This document shows, one piece after another, positions 45,504-54,943 of a stretch of 64,000 nt of DNA (positions are counted from its first letter, which is position 1; every line of letters starts with the position of its first letter). Source of the DNA: Haladaptatus litoreus (GTDB lineage: Archaea; Halobacteriota; Halobacteria; Halobacteriales; Haladaptataceae); contig NZ_FTNO01000003.1 in assembly GCF_900156425.1 (NCBI RefSeq), positions 338,899-402,898 of the forward strand, read 5' to 3'. The translations under genes and the position numbers were made by a program. Under the pieces are notes generated by a model. That model made no database searches and was not told the origin of the DNA. It was given only the letters and a program-made list of their open reading frames with translations.

Positions 45504-46568
45504 TCACCGCGGTAAATCGATATCTCGACGTTCGACGCCCGGAAACATGAGTATATAGTCTGCACCGAACGCTTCACCGGGAGTCAAAAATCCTGTCTCC
45601 ACTTCGTTGTTGAGGACACGACGGGCTGATTCGACGGCCGTCTTTGCGGTCAGGTCATATGTATCCGGCGTCCGTAGGTGGGCACTCGCTTGCTCACCAT
45701 CATCCGTTTCGACTTCCCCGACGATTTGCGTCACGTTTTGTTCACGCTGTGCTGCGGTTGGGCCGGAGACCACGTGGTCGATGAGGGTCTTTGACGCCTC
45801 TCGAACGGGTTTCGATCCGAATGCCCGGGTGAACCTCCTCGACCGCTTCATTATTTTGAGCGCATACTCCGGAACCGTCGCATATGTTTCGATGTTCGGA
45901 ACGTCCGTCGCATAGAACGCAGTCGAGACATCGCCCCACGGCACTGTGACGGCTTTCTTCTGGATTCCATCGAACGTGAACTCTCGGGTTTTCCACGCCG
46001 CCGGCACGTCTCGTATAGTGCCGTTTTCGCGGATCGTGCCCGGGTGGCGTAGCCCCTCGATTATCGATTTCCCCGTTCCGGGCGAGAAGGTCGCTAAGCC
46101 GTCGATTGCAAGCCGTAGACGAGCCGGTGACTCGACTCGGTCGGCAAGGTAGACGGCAAGACAGTCGGTCGGGACGACGTCGAACCCAACTGCAGGAAGG
46201 AGTGTTATGTCGGATTCAACGGCATCATCATCCCGCTTTGCGATGGATTCGAGCACGTCGATTTGACCCGCGATGTCGAGATAATTCGTCCCGGTCTCCA
46301 CGCATGCGTCGATCAACGGGGTAGCCGTCGAGGAGAACGGTCCGGCACAGTTCAGTACTGTATCGAAGTCACTCACAGTCTGCTCGATAACGGTCGAATG
46401 TTCGAGGCTAAACGTCCGGTGGTCGAGCCCGATTTCGGTCGCCTGTGCTTCAACGGCCTCAGCTCGGCGCCCAGCCAGAACCGGTGATTCTCCCTCGTCG
46501 ACTGCTGTTTTGGCGATTAACGAACCAGTGTAACCGTATGATCCGTATATGAGCAACTCGTCGGTCAT
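45504..46568 (-). CDS. Saccharopine-dehydrogenase-like / trans-acting enoyl reductase family protein
   Basis: 354 aa from ATG 46568, which places the Rossmann start (LLIYGSYGYTGSLIAKTA) at the N-terminus; the frame extends upstream to 46658 without support. Then LNCAGPFSSTATPLIDACVE (about 80-99) and YLDIAGQIDVLESIA (about 104), all signatures of this family. NAD(P)-dependent reduction of a lipid or polyketide intermediate is typical; the actual substrate is unknown. Confidence 0.85.
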   Translation of the reverse strand: MTDELLIYGSYGYTGSLIAKTAVDEGESPVLAGRRAEAVEAQATEIGLDHRTFSLEHSTVIEQTVSDFDTVLNCAGPFSSTATPLIDACVETGTNYLDIAGQIDVLESIAKRDDDAVESDITLLPAVGFDVVPTDCLAVYLADRVESPARLRLAIDGLATFSPGTGKSIIEGLRHPGTIRENGTIRDVPAAWKTREFTFDGIQKKAVTVPWGDVSTAFYATDVPNIETYATVPEYALKIMKRSRRFTRAFGSKPVREASKTLIDHVVSGPTAAQREQNVTQIVGEVETDDGEQASAHLRTPDTYDLTAKTAVESARRVLNNEVETGFLTPGEAFGADYILMFPGVERRDIDLPR

Positions 46569-46897
46569 GTTTTGATGACCAAGCCGCGTCACTAAAATTC
46601 CGATGGCGAGTGATACCGAGACGACTGCATGGTCGCGTCGTATCCAGTGCAGGGTCATATCCGATCGAATCAGGCCACGTTGCTACAGCACACTATCGTT
46701 CCTCCTCTGTACGGGATCACGAGCAGATATCCTTGGTTTAGGACGTGGTAAACCGCCCAAGGCGGTTGATCCGAGTGAGTCAGTGATCACGAACCGTGTT
46801 TCGACCAGGATATGACGAAAACCCCACGTAGTGTGGCAGAAGAGCGGGTGGCCGAAATGAGGATCACTCTTGAAATTTCATTGTGAATTTGGAACGA

Positions 46898-47704
46898 TTA
46901 GTATTTCTTTGGATCGATATTGAATACTAAATCGCCATTTTTGAATCCTCGTACATGACCATCCCCTTCACTTAAAACAATAGTGACGGCATCGGTTTCG
47001 CTCGTGATTGCTGCGGCCGCGCTATGGCGTGTTCCGAGTCCTTTTGGAATTTCGAGATCGGTAATCGATGGTTCGAGATATTGATATGCACTGACGACTT
47101 TTCCTGCATCAGAAATGATGAAGGCACCGTCGAGACGGGAGAACTCCTTGAGCATCACATCGACGAGCGGATCCCCGACGTGAACGTGTGACTGATCGAA
47201 TGGATTATACGATAACGAACGGGATGAATTCATCACGGTTCCGGCGTTTCCGATCGAAAAAAGAGCACCCACGGGTTCTCCTTTTTGCCCACTTTTTCCC
47301 AGTCCGATAGCTAGCTCGAGTGTCGCTTTGATTACTGACTGGTCAGCTCGAGAACCGAAGAAAAAGTCATACAGTTTACTGCCACGTTCGCTCTCAACAA
47401 CAACTCGCGTAAACGAGTCTACTTCGCTACCAAAGAGCGGCGTAGCACAGATGACACTCTCTCCGTCTGTTACGTATCCATTACTGAGCGCACCGCTAAT
47501 GCCGAACTGAAAGAGCTCCGCTGTATCTCGAAAATCAATCGGTATCTCAACGTACTGTTCATAGTCGAACTCGTTCTTCTTCGAAGCGAGTATCGTGTTC
47601 ACTACTTCTCCATATTTTTCACAGAGTTCTCTATTATGGTAAAATAAGAGAACAGTATCGACATCCGCTACCAACTCCTGCAACAGCTCTTTCGTCTCAG
47701 TCAT
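46898..47704 (-). CDS. dacZ: Diadenylate cyclase (DisA_N domain; DacZ-like)
   Basis: 268 aa. The C-terminal half holds the DAC motifs DGAFIISDAGKV (about 192-203, DGA) and GLGTRHSAAAAITSETDAV (about 223-241, RHS where RHR is common). The N-terminal region (about 1-120) is the archaeal DacZ-specific domain. It would make c-di-AMP from two ATP, a signal tied to potassium and osmotic control in haloarchaea. If the window is a plasmid, this may be a second copy. Confidence 0.88.
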   Translation of the reverse strand: MTETKELLQELVADVDTVLLFYHNRELCEKYGEVVNTILASKKNEFDYEQYVEIPIDFRDTAELFQFGISGALSNGYVTDGESVICATPLFGSEVDSFTRVVVESERGSKLYDFFFGSRADQSVIKATLELAIGLGKSGQKGEPVGALFSIGNAGTVMNSSRSLSYNPFDQSHVHVGDPLVDVMLKEFSRLDGAFIISDAGKVVSAYQYLEPSITDLEIPKGLGTRHSAAAAITSETDAVTIVLSEGDGHVRGFKNGDLVFNIDPKKY

Positions 47705-47956
47705 TTGTGTGATTCATACTGTTCATTTACACTGTCACTCCTGACCATTAGAGTGCATCGTTCATAGACTTGATCACCGTTTCGGCCGGACAATCCTCAC
47801 TGTCCCTCTTCTTCTACGCTATCGACACCGGCATCAGAACCGATCCGTGCACTCTGCTCCCTACAAAATCGCAAATCGACCGCAAAACAAGACGTACTCG
47901 GCAGTAGTCAACGGTTGTTTGCATTGCCACATCCACCGACCGTTCGGCGATAGATC
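47705..47956. other. Intergenic, no gene
   Basis: Separates the cyclase from the IS605-type end. No gene accepted; promoter of the cyclase must lie near 47730. Confidence 0.35.
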
Positions 47957-48055
47957 GTGAACTACCCCGCCCTACTCGCTCCCTTCGGTCGCTCCTTGAG
48001 GAAGGGGCCTTAGCGCCTGCAATTCGGGTAAATCCCGCTTCCACATGTTGGTCGT
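47957..48055 (-). mobile_element. Right-end remnant of an IS200/IS605 (IS1341-type) element
   Basis: On the minus strand it reads like the very end of a haloarchaeal TnpB gene and its 3' boundary: VEAGFTRIAGAKAP followed by inverted GAGCGACC/GGGAGCG arms and ending AGGGCGGGGTAGTTCAC. The rest of TnpB is absent. The hairpin-forming end is typical of this IS family, where it also encodes the 3' part of the guide-like omega RNA. Recognition by pattern, no alignment. Confidence 0.45.
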
Positions 48056-48252
48056 CAGGCGAACGGTCGAGTAAGGTACGTCACCATCGGAATGGTTCAT
48101 CGTTCATGAGAGAGTGTTGTTCGACGTCGTGAGTCCCGGACAACTTCCCGTAATCCCACCGATGAGTTGACTGTTTATAACGAGGGCATTTTGACAGTTG
48201 CCACTAACTCGAACGGCCGGTCCCGTTCCGAGAGAGTCGGCATAGACCCCAT

Positions 48253-49650
48253 CTACGGTATCGTTTTGCTGCTCGATTCGGATCGGCCACCGTGTCGCTT
48301 CGTAACGCCCCCCCCTGTCACGAGGACGTTGTTCGCATTGACGAAGACGCCGTCGCGATTATCCGACCCGGGTTGGTTGACGGTGACGTTTCGCAATTCA
48401 GTTCCCGGTCGGGCGATCCGGATACTCTCACGCCAGGTCGTACCTGGTGCGTTGCCAGTGACGGTTATTCCATCGAGAAGGACGTTCGAGGCGTTCGCTT
48501 CTCCGTTGACTTGAACTGCATTCGCACTCCCATTCATCGTGACGGTTGTGTTCGAAACGGTCACGGTACCAGCACCGGAATAGATGACGATCCCGTGTTT
48601 TCCGCTGACCGACCCCATGGAAACGGAGCTATTTCTGATCGTCGTCGAGGAGTTGTCATCCATGATGGTGATGCCGAGGTTACTCGGCTGGGGCATGGTG
48701 ACGGTCGCATTATCGATAACGTAGTTAGAGCCACTCTGAATACGGATCCCACGCTGTTCAGAGGGGCCAGGGTCGCGTTGTCTGTCGACCCGCACCGTCA
48801 CGTTCTGAATCGTCCCGGTTACGCCACCCAGCCTGACTTGTGAGTTGTGACTGTTCTGATAAATACCGCCGGAAACGTTCGTCGTGCCGGTGGTCACGCA
48901 ATACAGCCCGTTGTCGGCGAACGACCCCAGCCGACACGCACGGTAGGTGATGGTTCCCTGATGTGCCGCGGTACTAAGGATACCGGTCGGTCCCCAATAC
49001 TCGGGGTCCACTTGGTATCTCGGCGTTTGGCTTTGGGGAACCGATCCGGATTGTGCCCAGAACCGTTCGACGGTTCCGCTTCCAGCCGGATCCGTGATAT
49101 TGAACAGCCCGGGCCCGCCCGTCCCACTCGAGTGTTGACCGATCACTTCGACGTTTCGAACGTCCAATCCGTCTGCGATTTCCGCTTCCAATACACGGAT
49201 TCCGGTGTTTGGCGCACGCTGATCGATCGAAAACCCGCCGAAGCGGAGGTCACGCCCGGGGGCATAATAGACGCCAAGCCGGAACAATCGTCGATTAGCT
49301 GCGTTGAACGTTTCGTAGTCCGCGGGGACAAGCGTTGCTCCGTTCGGCGCGATCACACCGAAGTTTACGAAGCCCGTGAGCCGAACTTCGTCGTCCATAT
49401 AATATCGCCCTGGTGGAAACTTCAGAAGTGTGTTGTCTCCCTTGAGTTGCTGGAGAAGCGGAACGATGGACGTTCCCCCGGTATTGTCTGCTCCGGCCTC
49501 AACGACGTCGATGACTCGATCATACCGGCTTTCATCGACAGCGATTGGATAGCCACCGAGTTGACCGAGCTGTTGCTGGACTTGTCGAGGGGAGTCGGAT
49601 GACGATTCGATAACGGATGGGTAAGTTTCTTCGTTTTTCATTGTCGACAT
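48253..49650 (-). CDS. Right-handed beta-helix (pectate-lyase-like) protein
   Basis: 465 aa from ATG 49650, placed 5 bp after the stop of the propeller gene. N-terminal ~100 aa lead to a pectin-lyase-type opening (VVEAGADNTGGTSIVPLLQQ, LKFPPGRYYMDDEVRLTG). From about 150 onward short beta-helix rungs repeat (VRNVEVIG, NVTVRVDRQ, NATVTM, NSSVSMG, NTTVTMNG). No catalytic set is evident. No signal peptide is seen at this start, though its partner is Tat-exported. Likely binds or processes polysaccharide. Confidence 0.75.
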   Translation of the reverse strand: MSTMKNEETYPSVIESSSDSPRQVQQQLGQLGGYPIAVDESRYDRVIDVVEAGADNTGGTSIVPLLQQLKGDNTLLKFPPGRYYMDDEVRLTGFVNFGVIAPNGATLVPADYETFNAANRRLFRLGVYYAPGRDLRFGGFSIDQRAPNTGIRVLEAEIADGLDVRNVEVIGQHSSGTGGPGLFNITDPAGSGTVERFWAQSGSVPQSQTPRYQVDPEYWGPTGILSTAAHQGTITYRACRLGSFADNGLYCVTTGTTNVSGGIYQNSHNSQVRLGGVTGTIQNVTVRVDRQRDPGPSEQRGIRIQSGSNYVIDNATVTMPQPSNLGITIMDDNSSTTIRNSSVSMGSVSGKHGIVIYSGAGTVTVSNTTVTMNGSANAVQVNGEANASNVLLDGITVTGNAPGTTWRESIRIARPGTELRNVTVNQPGSDNRDGVFVNANNVLVTGGGVTKRHGGRSESSSKTIP

Positions 49651-49655
49651 TTGTC

Positions 49656-50996
49656 TTAGTCGTCCGATTGATTCGTCAGTTCGTGAAGTTCGCCGCCCCG
49701 ACCGGTGACATAGAGGGTGTCGTTTACGACGGCAGGCGCTTGCCAATAGCCATCATGAGCGACTGCTTTACTCCAGAGACAACAGCCGCTTTCGAGATCC
49801 CAGGCCTGTACTCGATCGTCGATGTGAGTCGGGCCGCTGGGTCGTCGATGGTAACAACGATATGCCATGTATACGGCATCGCTCGTGAGGGCAGGTGCGC
49901 TGGTTACGCCACCATCGCACTCTTTCTCGAATGTCCACAGCATCTCGCCAGTCTTAGCATCAAGCGCCCACAGCGTCGGGTGGTTGATGTTGATGTAGAA
50001 CACGATACCATTCGCAACGGCAGGTGACCGGGCGAACATTCGAGCGTCGAGCTCCGTTTCCCACACTTTCGTTCCCTCGGTTGCGTCGATGGCAAGCGCG
50101 TTCAACCCGTGGACGTACACGTTCCCGTTGGCAACGGTTGGAGCATGGCCGATCAAGTCCCGTGCGGTGTATGTCCACAGTTCCTCTCCGGTTTCCACAT
50201 CGAGTGCATTGAGAGTGTTGAGTCCTGTGAAATACGCGACTCCATCGGCGACGGCAGGAATCTGAGTTCGGGTGGATGGACTCACCTGTCCCGACGATGG
50301 GGAAAACGATGTCCGCCACAGGAGGTCGCCCGTCTCTACATCCACCGCATGGAACGTACCCAACTCGCCGTTTCGCGACCGACTTTCGCGTATCGTCTTG
50401 AGATACGCGACACCGTTACCGACCGTTACTGATGATGCCTCGTCCCCGGAAAATCCGTACTCCCACCGAACATCCCCATCACTCGGATCGAGTGCGGTAA
50501 CCATATCCGTTCCCGAAATGAGGAGCGTCGAACTACCGAGGGACGGATTCGGATCGTACGAATCGTAGTCAGTGCCGAGATCCGCCGTCCACTCGACTTC
50601 TTTCGTCGACTGGTCGATCTTTTGGACGACCGAATTTTCACCCACGAGATATATCGAGTCATTCCGAATCGCCGTCGCCGAAAGCCGGAGGTTCGAATCC
50701 ACTATCTTGGTACTGTTCGTCTCCGGTTCTTCCAAAACGCCGACCGCACCCGCATTGTGCCCCGTATTTCGGGTATCGCGTTGAAAAGAGGGCCAATCAT
50801 CAGCGCCGAGTTGCGAGGGCTGGGCAGTTTGTTGCGGCCCCGACAGTGCCGTGACGGTGTGATCAGCGCTATGAGATGCTGCGGTGGTTGATACGTACAA
50901 ACCTGCTGAGATGCTAATGAGAAACGTACGTCGTGAGCTGTTTAAGCGGTTTTTATTACTCTTTTTTCTCTTGTTATTGTATTTTTTCTCCTTCAT
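49656..50996 (-). CDS. Tat-exported PQQ-type beta-propeller protein
   Basis: 446 aa. A basic N-terminus with Tat motif SSRRTFLISISAG (about 21-33), then DWPSFQRDTRNTGHN (about 67-81), a hallmark of PQQ_2/Pyrrolo-quinoline propellers. Six to eight blades each carry an A-x-D-x-x-TG-x-x-x-W signature (ALDPSDGDVRWEYG, AVDVETGDLLWRTS, ALDVETGEELWTYT, ALDAKTGEMLWTFE). No calcium/PQQ dehydrogenase residues are evident. Probably a surface scaffold or sugar-binding protein working with the beta-helix protein downstream. Confidence 0.85.
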   Translation of the reverse strand: MKEKKYNNKRKKSNKNRLNSSRRTFLISISAGLYVSTTAASHSADHTVTALSGPQQTAQPSQLGADDWPSFQRDTRNTGHNAGAVGVLEEPETNSTKIVDSNLRLSATAIRNDSIYLVGENSVVQKIDQSTKEVEWTADLGTDYDSYDPNPSLGSSTLLISGTDMVTALDPSDGDVRWEYGFSGDEASSVTVGNGVAYLKTIRESRSRNGELGTFHAVDVETGDLLWRTSFSPSSGQVSPSTRTQIPAVADGVAYFTGLNTLNALDVETGEELWTYTARDLIGHAPTVANGNVYVHGLNALAIDATEGTKVWETELDARMFARSPAVANGIVFYININHPTLWALDAKTGEMLWTFEKECDGGVTSAPALTSDAVYMAYRCYHRRPSGPTHIDDRVQAWDLESGCCLWSKAVAHDGYWQAPAVVNDTLYVTGRGGELHELTNQSDD

Positions 50997-51321
50997 CGAT
51001 ATTATTTCAAGTTAGATTTTAATTAGTTATGAGCAGATTACCCAACCGTAGGAGACGCTTGTAGTCACTATTTTTACCCAAAACGGTTTTGGACGACCCT
51101 CACCCACACGAACCGCCTCCTTCGATGCAGCACCTTCGCAGGCAACGTCGTGGGGTACTGTTACGTACTCATTCACGGCCGCTTCCAGCCTCTATCGGTT
51201 CGGTCTAGACGTCTGCCCGCAGGGAGTGATATTCGTTTTCACTGTCAGCACTGAAAATTGGGGGAACATATCCTCTATGCTGCCACGATGGACGAAGAAC
51301 TTGGAGAATCAAGCAGTAGAG
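50997..51321. other. Intergenic, no gene
   Basis: T-rich runs follow the start of the propeller gene on its upstream side; no coding sequence or repeat recognised. Confidence 0.4.
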
Positions 51322-52099
51322 CTAACCGTACAACCGACAAACGATAACGCTACGAACCGTCTTCTGCAGACACTTCCGAATCGATCCGGTGACGCCACCG
51401 AGCAAAGTAGCACGGTGGGGTTCATTGTGAAGAACACCATGTTCCGAGAATATGAGACTGGATGTTCTCTGCAAGCGACGCCGACTGTGTGAGTGCTCGC
51501 AGATAGTAGGGTGTCCCATCAAAAACGCCCCAATATTGAATCATCGTATCGGGATCATCAGTTGGATAGAACTGCCGCGCATCGGCCAGCGAAAGCGGTG
51601 GTAGATCAATTGCGGCCGTCCGACGGCCGTACAGCGGACTTCCGCCACTGAGAACTTTGTCTTCCATAATGCTGATGGAAGATCCAACGAGGACAAGTGT
51701 CATTCCCGTCTCTTCGAGTTGCAGATCCCACACGCGTTGAATCTTCGAAGGAAGCGCATCATCCGACTGAATGAGATAAGGGAATTCGTCGAGGACGACG
51801 ATCGCATCCTCTCGACCAAGCGCGCGTAGTAGTGCCTCCCAATCACGTTGGATATCAGCCACGATCGGAAACACTTCGCTCGCTGTCTCGACAAAGTTAG
51901 TGAGCTGGGCTTCCGGTGTTTCCCCGGTTGCCTGCCAGTAGACGGCATTATCGATGTTGTCGATTGCCTCACGAACAAGTGCGCTTTTGCCGAGTCGGCG
52001 ATGTCCATAGATCACGCTCAAATCGGCAGTATCACGTTGAAATTGCAATCGTAACATGTCGAGTTCTTTTTCTCGATTGACGAACCGCGGTGGGGCCAT
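51322..52099 (-). pseudogene. Truncated archaeal ATPase (AAA, pfam01637-like)
   Basis: ATG 52099 starts FVNREKELDMLRLQFQRD, Walker A IYGHRRLGKSALVREA (about 30), Walker B DAIVVLDEFPYLI (about 100) and LVGSSISIMEDKV. At about 51450 the frame shifts to EHGVLHNEPH and soon loses family sequence. The usual C-terminal nuclease-like half (about 200 aa) is missing. Such ATPases are common on archaeal mobile elements. Non-functional remnant. Confidence 0.75.
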
Positions 52100-52156
52100 A
52101 CGGCTATTTAGAGCCAGTAGATGATAATCATGGCAATTATCTAAATCGTGAATTTA

Positions 52157-52590
52157 CTAATTATCTGGTTCAGTGCCGACTTCTGGTTCCAGATCGAGAA
52201 GGATCTCACGGAGTTCTTGAAGGATGGTTTCGGCCTCGAGCACCGAGAGATCCAACTCACGAGCCATAATTCGCGACGTCATCTTGCCCTTGACGTACGC
52301 ACGTGTGCATACTCGGTCGCGATTGCGAGTCCTGCAGTTCCATGACGATCGCGGTAGAGGTCGAGATTTTGATTGTCCGTGCTGCGGGCGAGAGCGGCAA
52401 TCAAAGTTGGAGTGATTTCATACGAGCCCTCATCAGCCTCAACAGTGATCGAGAGATGCGGCGCTCGATATCGGTCACGCGTTCAAACAGACCCATGTCG
52501 GTGAGTTGATTCACATCTTCGTAGATCGTTGTAGACGAGTTGTCGAGATCCGCTGCAAGTTCATCGCCACCTCGATACCCATTTCGTGAT
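52157..52590 (-). pseudogene. Winged-helix regulator broken by two frameshifts (DUF7437-like)
   Basis: Three frames join into one protein: GGDELAADLDNSSTTIYEDV then LTDMGLFERVTD; next YRAPHLSITVEADEGSYEIT through LAIATEYAHV; last AYVKGKMTSRIMARELDLSV then EAETILQELREILLDLEPEV to TAG at 52157. The start is missing and overlaps the C-terminus of the serine protease. It matches a common haloarchaeal plasmid regulator shape. Indels lie near 52478 and 52318. Confidence 0.7.
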
Positions 52591-53343
52591 CGTATCTGCT
52601 GGTGTTGCTGTTGCGACTGTTAGTCGTCTCGGGAAGGCGGTGTACACGGTTTTCGGTCGATTTTCACGCGCTATCGCGTGGTTCTCCCGAGTTGTTCCAT
52701 TGACACAGCCGATAACATCCCCGTCCATCGTTAGCAGCGGTGAGCCGCTGTTACCATCTCCGATCGGAATTGTCGCTTCTATCCAATCCGAATGTGGGTT
52801 ATAGCAGTCGTACCGACCCAGCGATATCACCCAGTTACCTACCATTTTTGGATGGCCGACCGCGAGCAATACATCGTTTGGAGAGGAATGTGTGTTTCTC
52901 GCCAGTGAAAGTGGAGTGGGGGTTTCGAGATCCGTCTTGAGCAGGGCGATATCCGGAAAGAAATCCCGGTGAAACCCGACACGAGTAGCCATTCCCGTGC
53001 GGTTATCGAATGTTTCGATCGCTACCGATGGCGCCTCTTGAACAACATGAGAATTGGTAAGGATGTATCCACTATCGATGATCCACCCCGTCCCACCCCC
53101 AGAATCAGTCGATATTCGGACAACCGATTTCTGCACTGTTTCCCCGAGCGTTCGGGCTCGGTCGCGGACTTTCTCGGGGAACGGGTCGAAATCGCCGACA
53201 GCAGTGGTCCGATCCTCGGTTGCAGGGGGTTCGGCACATCGACCACTTCCGATACCGCTAGAAAAAGGGGAGACGGAAGCGAGGCCAGCCACGCGGAGAA
53301 CCTCTCTTCGGGTATAGGAAGGGATCATCCACCCAAACTCCAT
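52561..53343 (-). CDS. Tat-exported trypsin-like serine protease
   Basis: 260 aa. Tat motif YTRREVLRVAG (about 10-20). The catalytic triad is visible: ILTNSHVV (His, about 97), FFPDIALLKTD (Asp, about 131) and GDGNSGSPLL (Ser, about 201). No PDZ domain follows. The end overlaps a broken regulator gene, so the last residues may have been altered by rearrangement. Likely a surface quality-control or nutrient protease. Met at 53328 is an alternative start. Confidence 0.87.
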   Translation of the reverse strand: MEFGWMIPSYTRREVLRVAGLASVSPFSSGIGSGRCAEPPATEDRTTAVGDFDPFPEKVRDRARTLGETVQKSVVRISTDSGGGTGWIIDSGYILTNSHVVQEAPSVAIETFDNRTGMATRVGFHRDFFPDIALLKTDLETPTPLSLARNTHSSPNDVLLAVGHPKMVGNWVISLGRYDCYNPHSDWIEATIPIGDGNSGSPLLTMDGDVIGCVNGTTRENHAIARENRPKTVYTAFPRRLTVATATPADTITKWVSRWR

Positions 53344-53451
53344 CGTTTATCACCGAATATGACGGATAAATTCGGTCGCCTTGGGCGTCTTTTCACTCGC
53401 CTCAAGCTCATTCTCATCCACTAGAACTAGACAGGTCTATCCCAAAGGTTT

Positions 53452-53651
53452 GTGGCTGTGAGACTCCCTTCACAAATGAAGAACTTCTTCATCCATCGGA
53501 TGAACTGCGTCGGTCGGAAAGAGAAGGGCCGCTCTGAGCAACTTCTTCACTACGTGTCGAACGAACTGGTTGACGAAGCCGACGAACGCGGCTGTTCGAA
53601 TATCGCGTTTGAGGACTTGACCGATATCCGTTGTGTAATATTAAATGGTTG
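53452..53651 (+). pseudogene. TnpB (IS200/IS605 OrfB) fragment
   Basis: A frame of about 66 codons reads [18 protein letters not shown] then [10 protein letters not shown], the RuvC-like core region that precedes the catalytic Asp in haloarchaeal TnpB. Neither end of the gene is present. A small leftover of an IS1341-type element. Confidence 0.6.
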
Positions 53652-53652
53652 A

Positions 53653-54069
53653 TCACTTAGTGATGTGATTTCGCTCAATATGCAGTCCTTTTGTAAATCG
53701 AAACAAATCTTAGCCCGGAACATGTTCTGTGTCCTTCATCGATATGTGCTCCAGCAAGATAGCCCCATCTTTTAAATTTCTGAACTATAGTTATTCAGTC
53801 GATAGTATGTAGGTCACTAAATTACTGACATTCTCTCTTTTTCTTTGGTGAATTCGAAAAGAACATGTTTTCATTGATTCCACTGTCTGCCATCTAATAA
53901 CCGCGAATCATTCCTTATCGGTGCTAGTACAATTGTTGCTGGCGCAAGTGGCAACTGGATATTAATGACATTTGAAATATATACTTTCACCGACCGTCGT
54001 TAGACGGAAGTCAGACATACCTCAATAAAACTCGAAAATGAATATATTATCCAACCCAGTATAGTAATT
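53653..54069. other. AT-rich intergenic stretch
   Basis: About 420 bp with low GC and no open frame of note. It could be a degraded insertion target or hold promoters, but no element is recognised. Confidence 0.4.
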
Positions 54070-54198
54070 ATGCCTCGAAGTAACCCAACAAACTCGATCG
54101 GACAACCGATCTGTGGATACATTGATCACGCATCCGATGAACCATGCCAATGTGTCGTCCCCTCTCCTGGGAGAGTATGTCCACAACACAGAACGTGA
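54070..54198 (+). CDS. Tiny Cys-rich putative zinc-finger protein
   Basis: 42 aa, MPRSNPTNSIGQPICGYIDH then DEPCQCVVPSPGRVCPQH. The pattern C-x9-10-C-x-C-x8-C-x2-H resembles short zinc-finger proteins with one Cys3His knuckle found across haloarchaea. Clean ATG and TGA. Too short to be sure; the longer minus-strand frame here has unlike-protein composition and was set aside. Confidence 0.5.
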   Translation: MPRSNPTNSIGQPICGYIDHASDEPCQCVVPSPGRVCPQHRT

Positions 54199-54547
54199 CG
54201 AGAGAATAATTGGTGATTGCTTTCCGACTTTTCCCGGAGATTTCGAACGTGGAGTTCGGTCGCCGTATTCCACACAGATACACTGTTTCTCATTATCGTA
54301 CACCGTAAGCTAACGAGATCAAAATTCTACAGGCGTCGGAAGTCGAGACTGAACTAATGAAGGTTCTTGAACGGTTTTTCTGCGAGCCTTCTTCGTCTGA
54401 ACGTGTATTCTATAGCTGGTCATCGTATACTGATATCACTCATCTTGAATAGAAATCTCGGTGATTTATTTCCTCCATTAAAACAGTCGATTGAAACAGC
54501 TTCTGGCTGCCAGTAGTTTGATAGCATTGACTGGACTAGCTGGCAGT
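54199..54547. other. Intergenic, no gene
   Basis: AT-rich. An upstream extension of the DUF1059 frame begins at 54491 with a hydrophobic stretch, but it lacks support. Confidence 0.35.
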
Positions 54548-54709
54548 ATGCCACGACAATTTAGCTGTGTGGTCGAGGGGTGTGACTTTACCGCGGATGG
54601 TGTAACTGAAGAAGAAGTGCTTGAGCAAGTCCAAGAACATGCAGATGCCGAGCATCCTGATATGGATGTAAAAGAAAGCATGGTTCGAGAAAACATAGAA
54701 GAAACATAG
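54548..54709 (+). CDS. DUF1059-family small protein
   Basis: 53 aa from ATG 54548, where the family begins: PRQFSCVVEGCDFTADGVTE then EEEVLEQVQEHADAEHPD. The Cys pair and HAxxxH are the conserved features of this small, probably metal-binding family. The in-frame Met at 54491 would add a signal-like leader not typical of the family. Confidence 0.75.
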   Translation: MPRQFSCVVEGCDFTADGVTEEEVLEQVQEHADAEHPDMDVKESMVRENIEET

Positions 54710-54943
54710 AACCAGTCATCCGTTACTCAACTTCTTGTACTCCTGTGCCGAATAGAGTTCTTCTTACACTATCTTGGTGAATCAACCGTATTCGAACAAG
54801 TTCGTTGCACCACCGAACATTGGAACGATACTTCGAAAAGCACAGGAGGAAATGGGCCAAAACAGGTGATTACCCTTGTTGGAAAACCTTCGATAAAGAG
54901 AAATAGTCGGACAATTTTAGCCGCTGGAAACACCATATCTAGC

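Noticed and set aside
48847..49602. 251-codon plus-strand frame opposite the beta-helix gene
   Set aside because: No protein family features; the minus strand has a co-directional operon with repeated beta-helix rungs.
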